DNA of 64,000 bases from Paraburkholderia guartelaensis (GTDB taxonomy: Bacteria; Pseudomonadota; Gammaproteobacteria; Burkholderiales; Burkholderiaceae). Every line of letters begins with the position of its first letter. Position 1 is the first letter of the stretch. The DNA lies in NCBI RefSeq assembly GCF_004353905.1, contig NZ_SMOD01000021.1, positions 1 through 64,000 on the forward strand, in the 5' to 3' direction. The position numbers and the translations under genes were made by a program. Below the pieces are notes generated by a model. That model worked only from the letters and a program-made list of their open reading frames with translations, was not told the DNA's origin and did no database searches. Below, piece after piece: positions 57,739-64,000 of this stretch.

Positions 57739-59519
57739 CGCGCGCCGCCCCGGTGTGCCGGAATCAGTTGCACGGCTTGCTCGAGCGTCAGCGCGCGTTC
57801 GTCCACGAGCGCACGCAGCGTTGCGGCGTTTTTGTCGCGTTCGTCGAGCGCGAGCGGGTCGCGCGGCAGCAGCTTGTGGCGCACGAGCAGGTGCGCGAAC
57901 GCGAGGCGCCGGTAATCCGGGGCGTCGTGCGAAATCTGCGCGGCTTCGCAGGCCATGAGGGCAGCTGTCGTGGCGTGATAGAGCGCGCTCGCGGCCTGGC
58001 GCACCGACTCGTCGCGGCCGCATTCGGCCACGCTCACGAGCGCCGCGCCCGCGCGGTCGAACACGTCGCGCAGCAGCGCGGTACTTGCTTCGGGCAGGCC
58101 GCTTTGCGCAAGCTCCGCATGCACGTGCTGGGTCAGCGCTTCGAGCGCGCCTTCGCGCTTCGCCGCGCGCGCCACGTCGAGCGCGACGATATTGCTCGTG
58201 CCTTCCCAGATCGAGCCGAGATGCGCGTCGCGCACGAGCCGCGGGTCGCTCCACTCCTCGATATAGCCCACGCCGCCGCGCACTTCCATGGCGTCGCCGG
58301 TGACGCGGCGCGCGTCGCGGCAGGCGCGAAACTTGATGAGCGGCGTGAGAATGCGCACGCACTTCGCCGCGAGTTCGTCTCCGGCATCGGCACGCGCGAG
58401 CAGCGTGGCGATGCGCATGAACATCGAGCGCGCCTGTTCGGCGGGCAGGATCATCTTGAGCAATTGACGCTGCATGAGCGGCATTTCGATGAGCTTGCGG
58501 CCGAACGCCTCGCGGTTGCGCGCCACGTGAAGCGCCTCGGTCACGGCGCGGCGCATGAGGCCCGCCGCGCGCACGCCGTTCGACAGTCGCGACATGTTGA
58601 TCATGTCCGCCATCTGATGAAAGCCGCGGCCCACCTCGCCGATCAGGTACGCCTGCGCGCCTTCCAGCACGATCTCACCGCTCGCCATCGAGCGGCTGCC
58701 GAGCTTGTCCTTCAGGCGCACGATGCGATAGGCGTTGCGCGTGCCGTCGGGGAGCGTCTTCGGCAGCAGGAAAAGCGCGAGGCCCTTGATGCCGGGCGGC
58801 GCGTCGTCGGGGCGCGCCAGCACCATCGCGAGATCGGCGTCGGCGTTCGAGCAGAACCACTTGTCGCCATGAAGACGCCATACGTCCTCGCCATTTGCAT
58901 CGCGCTCACGCGTGGCGCGTGTGGCGATACGTGCCACGTCCGAGCCCGCTGCCTGTTCGGTCATGAACATCGCGCCCTGGTAGAGCGTGTCGAAGTCCTG
59001 CGAGGCGAGCATCGGCAAGTAGCGCGCAACGAGTTCGGGCGAGCCGAAGCGGCGCAGCGTGCGCGTGAGCGAGTCGGTCATGCTCACCGGGCAGCACAGG
59101 CCGAACTCGGCCTGCACGAACAAATAGGTGAGCGCGTATTTGACGAGCGGTGCGGGCGCATTCTCGCGATGGCTCATGGCCGCGAGGCCAAGCTCCGCGT
59201 AGGCGACGCGTTCGAGCGCCACGTAGTCGGGATGCTTGTCGATGCGCTGGATCGCTTCGCCGCTGCGCGTGCGTTGTTCGAGCGTAGGCGGATGCTTGTC
59301 GGCGACGAGCGCGAACGCGTCGAGTTCATCGGAGGCGCGCTGACCGAGCGCGATGAGGCGCGCTTCGATCGCGCCGAATGCGGCATCGCCGAGATAGCTG
59401 CGTAAAAGGGGCGCGAAGCCGGGGTCGCTCGTATAGAAGTTGATGCCACGGCTATCGGGAATGTTGGCCGAGCCGCTGACCTGTGCGGGCTGCGTGGCGA
59501 AGGCGGGGCGATCGCTCAT
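57735..59519 (-). CDS. Acyl-CoA dehydrogenase-family protein (AidB-like)
   Basis: This 594-residue flavoprotein is longer than standard acyl-CoA dehydrogenases. It has FMTEQAAGSDVA, the RNREAFGRKLIEMPLMQRQL segment and GVGYIEEWSDPRLVRDAHLGSIWEGTSNIVALD, with a candidate catalytic Glu in WEGTSN, plus a C-terminal helical extension of about 110 residues. This resembles AidB or DmdC-type proteins. It is the first gene of a minus-strand operon with CoA-transferase and transporter genes and a divergent LysR, so a catabolic dehydrogenation is more likely than a DNA-alkylation role. Confidence 0.87.
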   Translation of the reverse strand: MSDRPAFATQPAQVSGSANIPDSRGINFYTSDPGFAPLLRSYLGDAAFGAIEARLIALGQRASDELDAFALVADKHPPTLEQRTRSGEAIQRIDKHPDYVALERVAYAELGLAAMSHRENAPAPLVKYALTYLFVQAEFGLCCPVSMTDSLTRTLRRFGSPELVARYLPMLASQDFDTLYQGAMFMTEQAAGSDVARIATRATRERDANGEDVWRLHGDKWFCSNADADLAMVLARPDDAPPGIKGLALFLLPKTLPDGTRNAYRIVRLKDKLGSRSMASGEIVLEGAQAYLIGEVGRGFHQMADMINMSRLSNGVRAAGLMRRAVTEALHVARNREAFGRKLIEMPLMQRQLLKMILPAEQARSMFMRIATLLARADAGDELAAKCVRILTPLIKFRACRDARRVTGDAMEVRGGVGYIEEWSDPRLVRDAHLGSIWEGTSNIVALDVARAAKREGALEALTQHVHAELAQSGLPEASTALLRDVFDRAGAALVSVAECGRDESVRQAASALYHATTAALMACEAAQISHDAPDYRRLAFAHLLVRHKLLPRDPLALDERDKNAATLRALVDERALTLEQAVQLIPAHRGGAR

Positions 59520-59617
59520 CGTGTGCTGTCTCCATGCTGTTTTGCTCTGTGATTCGGCGTAGCTTAGGCGCGGCTTCGATAACGGTCCAATACAACCGAT
59601 GTCATGTACGATAAGCG

Positions 59618-59631
59618 CCATCTATCGATGG
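59618..59631. promoter_or_regulatory. Palindrome before the divergent LysR gene
   Basis: CCATC-TATC-GATGG is a perfect 5-base inverted repeat with a 4-base spacer, 19 bases before the LysR ATG and 98 bases upstream of the acyl-CoA dehydrogenase start. It fits a LysR autoregulatory site in a divergent promoter, although it lacks a strict T-N11-A core. Confidence 0.35.
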
Positions 59632-59650
59632 AGCGCCGAAGGAGGCTGCC

Positions 59651-60562
59651 ATGGAACTCAAGCAACTGCGCTATTTCGTGGCGGTAGCCGAAGAACTGCA
59701 CTTCGGGCGCGCGGCGCGCCGGCTCTTCATTTCGCAGCCGGCGCTGAGCTTCGACATCCGCAAGTTCGAGGAACAGCTAGGCGTGCAACTGCTCGAACGC
59801 ACCAACAAGGCCGTCGCGCTGACCAACGCGGGCAACGTGCTGCTCGAAGAGGCGCGGCGGCTGCTGGAGCAGGCCGACGAAGTGCGGCGCATCGCGGCGC
59901 GCTCCGCGCACGGGCTGGCGGGGCGGCTGCGCATCGGCTTCGTCAATTCGATGCTCTATCGCGGGCTGCCGGAGGCGGTGCGGGGTTTCGAGGCCGATCA
60001 TCCCGCCGTGGAAGTGGTGCTGCGCGAAATGAACACGGCAGAGCAGGTGCAGGCGCTGCAACGCTTGCAGATCGATCTCGGCTTCGCGCATTGGGGGCGC
60101 TTTCCGGCCGAAGTGCAATCGGAGGTGCTGTTTGCCGAGCCGTTTCTCTGCTGTCTGCCCGAAGGGCATAAGCTCGCGCGCAGGCGTCGGATAGAACTTG
60201 GCGCGCTTGCTCGCGAACCGTTCATCCTGTTCCCGCGCTCGGTGTCGCCGCACTATCACGACCAGATCATCGCGACTTGCGTGGAGGCCGGTTTCAGTCC
60301 GCAGATTCGTCACGAAGCGCGGCTCTGGCAAACCGTCGTGACGATGGTGGAGTTCGGCATGGGCGTCGCGCTCGTACCCGCCGCGCTGGGAGCCACGGGC
60401 GGCGGGCGTGTCGTATTTCGCCCGTTGGCTAGCAATCCTTACGAATCGCAGGTACTAAGGCTCGGGCGCAGTGGTGAGGCGAATGCGCTGGCGCAAGGGT
60501 TCGCGGGGTATCTTGGCGGGCGAAAGGAAAGCAGGGCGGACACCATGCCGCCCCGGAGTTGA
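59651..60562 (+). CDS. LysR-family regulator of the acyl-CoA operon
   Basis: This 303-residue LysR protein has the classic N-terminus (MELKQLRYFVAVAEELHFGRAARRLFISQPALSFDIRKFEEQLG) similar to BenM/CatR-like regulators, and a periplasmic-binding-like effector domain. It is divergent from the acyl-CoA dehydrogenase/CoA-transferase/transporter operon across 131 bases and probably activates it in response to the substrate. It ends 10 bases before the convergent nrdJ stop. Confidence 0.92.
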   Translation: MELKQLRYFVAVAEELHFGRAARRLFISQPALSFDIRKFEEQLGVQLLERTNKAVALTNAGNVLLEEARRLLEQADEVRRIAARSAHGLAGRLRIGFVNSMLYRGLPEAVRGFEADHPAVEVVLREMNTAEQVQALQRLQIDLGFAHWGRFPAEVQSEVLFAEPFLCCLPEGHKLARRRRIELGALAREPFILFPRSVSPHYHDQIIATCVEAGFSPQIRHEARLWQTVVTMVEFGMGVALVPAALGATGGGRVVFRPLASNPYESQVLRLGRSGEANALAQGFAGYLGGRKESRADTMPPRS

Positions 60563-60572
60563 GCGCCAGACC

Positions 60573-63125
60573 TCAACCGCAAGTGCCGATCTCTCCGCAC
60601 GCCGTGCAGAAGTCGCATCCGTCTTTGCGGATCACTGCATTCGCCCCGCACGATCCGCACTTGCGGCCGAGCATCGCGTGAGCAAACGCGTGCTGGGTAT
60701 CGGCGGGCAGCGCGTTGTCGCCGTCCAGCACCTGTTCGCCGGGATGTTCCGCACCGGCCCGCGCGTTGCCGGTGAATTGCGCGGGCAACGCACCGGCGCG
60801 TCGCTGCGCGAGCAGCCGTGACGGCACTTGCCGCCCCTCGGCATCGAGAAAGCCGCGCCGATGCAGGATCTGCTGGATTGCGTAGGCGATGGCCGCGACC
60901 TCGGAGTCGTGCCACAGCGGAATGCGCCGGCCGTCCAGACGTTGCGTCTCGCCGTAGCGCACCTGGCCGCGATCCCACGACACCTTGCGCAAATCCTGCA
61001 GATTGCGCGCGACGAACCCGCCTCGCGCCGCGAGCGAGAGCGAACGCATGGTCGCCGTGATCCATTGCTGCTGCTCGTCGCGCTGGCCCACGGGGATGAA
61101 GAATTCGATAGGCCGCTCGATCGTCACGGCTTCGCCGCCCACATGGCCCGTCACTTCGAGAAACGACACCGCCACGTAGAGCGACACCTTGCCCGTCTGC
61201 GTGATGTACTCGATCTTTTCGATTACCGCGGGCAACTCGCCCTTGGGCCGGTGGTCGATCGCCACGCGTAGCGGGTCGAGCAGGGCGTCGCCGAGCGCGT
61301 CGTCGGTGCTTGCCGCCGTTTCGGGGGGCAGCGTTTGCAGCACCGCACCGAGCGTCTCGTTCGGCCGGTAAGTTGCGAGTCCCTTGAGGCCGCGTCGCCA
61401 TGCGTCGAGATAGAGGTTTTCGAAGTCTTCGAACGGATAGTCGGCGGGCACGTTGACGGTCTTCGAGATCGACGTGTCGACGTACGGCTGCACGGCCGCC
61501 ATCATCGCCACGTGTTCCTGTGCGCTCATTTCCAGCGCGCTCACGAAGTACGCCGGCAATGCGCTCACGTCACCGCCCAGTTCGCGGTACATACGCCACG
61601 CGTGGTCTTCGACGTTGAACGTTTCGCGGCTGCCGTCGGCCATGCGGCGCGTTCGCTGATAGGTCCACGAGAACGCGGGCTCGATGCCGTTCGAGACGTT
61701 GTCGGCGAACGCGAGGCTCACCGTCCCCGTGGGCGCGATGGAAAGCAGATGGCTGTTGCGGATGCCGTGCGTACGGATCTCGGACTTGAGGTCGTCGGGC
61801 AGGCGCGAGGCGAAGGTGCCTTCTTCGAGGTACGTCCGCGCGTCGAACAGCGGAAACGCGCCGCGCTCGCGCGCAAGCTCGACGGAGGCGCGATAGGCGG
61901 CGTCACGCATCGTGCGTCCTACGCGCGCGCCGAATTCGCAGCCTTCGGGCGAGTTGTAGCGGATGCCGAGCATCACGAGCGTGTCGCCGAGTCCCGTGAA
62001 GCCCACGCCGATACGCCGCTTGGCCGCCGCCTCCGCCTGCTGCTCAGGGAGCGGCCAGAGCGTGGCGTCGAGCACGTTGTCCAGAAAGCGTACCTGGGTG
62101 CCCGTGCGTTCGGCGAGCTGATTCCAGTCGAAACTTGCCTTGCCGCCGCGCACTTGTGCGAACGGCTCGGTCACGAAGCGGGTGAGGTCGAGCGGTCCGA
62201 GGTTGCAGCAGCCGTACGCGGGCAGCGGCTGCTCGCCGCACGGGTTGGTCGCGCGGATGGATTCGAGCGCGCGCAGGTTGTTGTCCTCGTTCATGCGCGA
62301 GATGAACACCACGCCCGGCTCGGCCACGTCGTAGGTCGAGCGCATGATCGCGTCCCACAGCGCGCGGGCGCGCGTTTCGGCGTAGACCCACAGGCCGTCG
62401 TCGCGGCGCTGCAGGTCGCCCGAGGCGCGCAGCGCGGGCGAGGGCTCGGCGCGATGCACGAGCTGCCAGGGCGCGTCGTTTTCCACGGCGCGCATGAATT
62501 CGTCGGTCACCGCGACCGAGACGTTGAAGTTGTTCCAGCGCCCCTTCGAATGCTTGGCCTCGATGAATTCGGGCAGGTCTGGGTGATCGCAGTCGAGCAC
62601 GGCCATTTGCGCGCCGCGCCGTGCGCCCGCGCTTTCCACGGTGCGGCACGAGGCGTCGAACACGTCGATGTAGCTGCACGGGCCTGATGCGCTCGATCCC
62701 GTCGACTTCACGTGTGCGCCGTGCGGCCGGATCGCCGAGAAGTTGTAGCCCACGCCGCCGCCGCGCCGCATGGTTTCGGCGGCCTGGAGCAGGGCGACGT
62801 AGATGCCGGGGCGGCCTTCGTCGTCCACGCCCTGGATGCTGTCGCCGACCGGCTGCACGAAGCAGTTGATCAACGTGGCTTCGATGCCGGCGCCCGCCGC
62901 GCTCATGATCCGCCCCGCACCCAGCGCGCCGTTGCGCAGGTTGTCGACGAAACGCGCCTCGACCTCGGCGCGCAGCGCAGGCGGCTCGACCTGCGCGACG
63001 CCGCGCGCGACGCGGCGGTAGATGTCGTCGGCGGTCTGCTCGTCGCCTTTGGCGTACTTCTCGAGCATCACGTCGAGCGAGAATTGCTGCGGGGGAAACG
63101 GAAGCGGGGGCGTGTTTTCTGCCAT
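60573..63125 (-). CDS. nrdJ: Adenosylcobalamin-dependent (class II) ribonucleoside-diphosphate reductase
   Basis: This 850-residue reductase makes deoxyribonucleotides without oxygen using adenosylcobalamin. The thiyl-radical finger loop NPCGEQPLPAYGCCNLG is visible with Asn294, Cys296 and Glu298, and an N-terminal redox Cys88 lies in ATLINCFVQ. The C-terminus has a cysteine cluster (CGSCGANA ... CDFCTACGEIGTCG) that serves as zinc site and electron relay. The ATG at 63125 is chosen because the extra frame upstream shows no similarity. No cobalamin-riboswitch box was recognised in the 235 bases upstream (63126-63360). It is probably transcribed alone. Confidence 0.95.
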   Translation of the reverse strand: MAENTPPLPFPPQQFSLDVMLEKYAKGDEQTADDIYRRVARGVAQVEPPALRAEVEARFVDNLRNGALGAGRIMSAAGAGIEATLINCFVQPVGDSIQGVDDEGRPGIYVALLQAAETMRRGGGVGYNFSAIRPHGAHVKSTGSSASGPCSYIDVFDASCRTVESAGARRGAQMAVLDCDHPDLPEFIEAKHSKGRWNNFNVSVAVTDEFMRAVENDAPWQLVHRAEPSPALRASGDLQRRDDGLWVYAETRARALWDAIMRSTYDVAEPGVVFISRMNEDNNLRALESIRATNPCGEQPLPAYGCCNLGPLDLTRFVTEPFAQVRGGKASFDWNQLAERTGTQVRFLDNVLDATLWPLPEQQAEAAAKRRIGVGFTGLGDTLVMLGIRYNSPEGCEFGARVGRTMRDAAYRASVELARERGAFPLFDARTYLEEGTFASRLPDDLKSEIRTHGIRNSHLLSIAPTGTVSLAFADNVSNGIEPAFSWTYQRTRRMADGSRETFNVEDHAWRMYRELGGDVSALPAYFVSALEMSAQEHVAMMAAVQPYVDTSISKTVNVPADYPFEDFENLYLDAWRRGLKGLATYRPNETLGAVLQTLPPETAASTDDALGDALLDPLRVAIDHRPKGELPAVIEKIEYITQTGKVSLYVAVSFLEVTGHVGGEAVTIERPIEFFIPVGQRDEQQQWITATMRSLSLAARGGFVARNLQDLRKVSWDRGQVRYGETQRLDGRRIPLWHDSEVAAIAYAIQQILHRRGFLDAEGRQVPSRLLAQRRAGALPAQFTGNARAGAEHPGEQVLDGDNALPADTQHAFAHAMLGRKCGSCGANAVIRKDGCDFCTACGEIGTCG

Positions 63126-63360
63126 GACCGGGCCTCGCGAAGCGCCGCACGGAAGGCGGCGGTTGAAGGGCGTTCGAAGGGCGGCGGCTGGGCCGCGACC
63201 GTTCAACCTTACCCCAGCGGCGGGCGGCGTGCACGGCGGCGCGAGCGCGCATGTGGCCGCGCCGGAGCATGCCGGCGTCGCGGCGCTCAGGGCGGGTCTG
63301 CGGTTACACTGCTCCCGCCTGCACGCGGGCACTGAATGTGGAGACGGGAGAGGAGACTGG

Positions 63361-63852
63361 ATGACGAACGAAACGGCGCCCGTGGTCTACCGCGACACGG
63401 TGCGCGCAGAGTGGGTCGATTACAACGGCCACCTGCGCGACGCGTTCTACATGCTGATCTACAGCTATGCGACCGATGCGCTGCTCGATGCCATCGGGCT
63501 CGATGCGGCGGCGCGCGAGGCGCGCGGGCGGTCGATGTACACGCTGGAGGCGCACCTGAACTATCTCCACGAGATCAAGGAGGGCGCGCGGGTGCGCGTC
63601 GACGTCCGGGTGATCGAGCACGACGCGAAACGCGTGCGCCTGTATCTGGAGATGTTCGCGGGCGATAGCGACGATGCGGGCGGCTCGCCCGTCTCGGCGA
63701 GCGAGCAGTTGCTCCTGCACGTGGACCGCTCGGGCCCGCGGGCGGCGGCCTTCGACGCCGATGTGCTCGCGCGCGTGGCGGCGTTGCGCGCCGCCTCGGC
63801 GGGCTTTGCGCCGCGCCATGCCGCGCGGGCTATTTCGCTCGCGCCTCGTTGA
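63361..63852 (+). CDS. Hotdog-fold acyl-CoA thioesterase-like protein
   Basis: This 163-residue protein has the 4HBT/hotdog pattern: WVDYNGHLRDAFYMLIYSYATDALL at the start, with the conserved Asp-Tyr-Asn-Gly-His segment that forms the YbgC-type active site, and YTLEAHLNYLHEIKEGARVRVDVRVIEHDAKRVRLYLEM. It resembles betainyl-CoA or other short-chain thioesterases of carnitine pathways, but no such pathway gene is visible here. It is divergent from nrdJ. Confidence 0.87.
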   Translation: MTNETAPVVYRDTVRAEWVDYNGHLRDAFYMLIYSYATDALLDAIGLDAAAREARGRSMYTLEAHLNYLHEIKEGARVRVDVRVIEHDAKRVRLYLEMFAGDSDDAGGSPVSASEQLLLHVDRSGPRAAAFDADVLARVAALRAASAGFAPRHAARAISLAPR

Positions 63853-63877
63853 GGCTGCTTGGGCGACGTCGCTGTGC

Positions 63878-64000
63878 TTATTTCGGCAGTTCTGCGCCGA
63901 TGAGGGCGCCGAACACTTCGGCTGCGATCATGACGGAGGCGTTCAGCGGCGCGGGACGTTCGGCCGGCTTGAACACGGCGTCGCCGCGGCGGATCTTGCG
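63878..64000 (-). CDS. C-terminal end of an unidentified protein (cut by window edge)
   Basis: Forty codons and a TAA stop are readable on the minus strand, ending in MIAAEVFGALIGAELPK with an earlier basic segment RKIRRGDAVFKPAERP. The frame is open to the window edge and codon usage fits real coding sequence. The fragment is too short to name a family. It converges with the thioesterase gene with a 25-base gap. Confidence 0.55.
   Translation of the reverse strand, partial: RKIRRGDAVFKPAERPAPLNASVMIAAEVFGALIGAELPK

Noticed and set aside
57735..59519. DNA-alkylation repair protein AidB
   Set aside because: The protein resembles AidB, but overlap with a CoA-transferase gene and linkage to an acid carrier and LysR make a catabolic acyl-CoA dehydrogenase the better reading.
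63126..63360. Possible cobalamin riboswitch before nrdJ
   Set aside because: No B12-box-like sequence or matching paired elements were found on the minus strand; the region is GC-rich and short of conserved motifs.
1..64000. CRISPR arrays, tRNA or rRNA genes, and prophage
   Set aside because: No regularly spaced short direct repeats, no tRNA-like or rRNA sequence, and no structural phage genes were seen anywhere in the window.

Overview
The window is GC-rich and gene-dense, and its content fits a betaproteobacterium of the Burkholderia/Paraburkholderia/Caballeronia group. The indicators are an OprB-type porin, malonate decarboxylase, a short-Q-loop CioAB-type bd oxidase with a DUF2474 peptide, a lone class II NrdJ reductase, many LysR regulators, and a hairpin-bearing repeat of a type I recall as common in that group. 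This placement is inferred from gene content only. No tRNA, rRNA, CRISPR array, phage or replication origin was seen. One IS fragment (IS5-like) runs off the left edge, and an unidentified gene is cut by the right edge. Layout: (1) 0.4-8.9 kb is a complete malonate decarboxylase operon on the minus strand (GntR regulator, then mdcA, B, C, D, E, G, H) with a divergent MFS carrier that is the likely malonate importer. (2) 8.9-10.9 kb holds an EamA exporter and a divergent LysR. (3) 10.9-18.9 kb is a six-gene minus-strand operon behind a Fur-box-like palindrome: OprB porin, secreted beta-propeller, Tat-exported Dyp peroxidase (EfeB-like) and a ferric-iron ABC importer (FbpA, B, C). It reads as an envelope-spanning iron or haem-iron acquisition route. 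(4) 19-24.4 kb holds arylamine N-acetyltransferase, an isoprenylcysteine-methyltransferase-like membrane protein, an unknown membrane protein, and cydA-cydB-DUF2474 with a perfect FNR/Anr-type box upstream. (5) 24.6-26.6 kb is a compact trio of urea transporter, class II aldolase and tautomerase. (6) 26.7-36.6 kb carries a glycolipid-binding-like protein, a Kch/MscS channel pair, a GNAT acetyltransferase, an EamA exporter divergent from a MocR regulator, a KgtP-like carrier, and a DHA2 drug pump divergent from a TetR repressor. (7) 36.6-43.2 kb carries photolyase, a lone receiver protein, Zur, GST, a NERD-UvrD helicase and a phosphoribosyltransferase-HAD fusion. (8) 43.4-47.7 kb is a signalling locus: a small periplasmic molybdopterin-fold protein directly before a hybrid histidine kinase, convergent with a BetR-receiver regulator, then a C39-like cysteine peptidase. 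(9) 47.8-48.3 kb is a long imperfect inverted repeat with internal hairpins. (10) 48.3-55.1 kb carries LysR, an alcohol dehydrogenase divergent from an AraC regulator, a D-2-hydroxyacid dehydrogenase and a globin-GAF-EAL cyclic-di-GMP phosphodiesterase. (11) 55.1-60.6 kb is a catabolic operon (acyl-CoA dehydrogenase, family III CoA-transferase, MHS transporter) under a divergent LysR. (12) 60.6-64 kb carries B12-dependent ribonucleotide reductase, a hotdog thioesterase and the partial gene. The best candidates for undescribed biology are the porin/propeller/Dyp/FbpABC iron operon, the molybdopterin-fold/hybrid kinase/BetR locus, the UT-aldolase-tautomerase trio, the orphan acyl-CoA operon and the long inverted repeat. 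All functional assignments come from reading the translated sequences; no database search was run.
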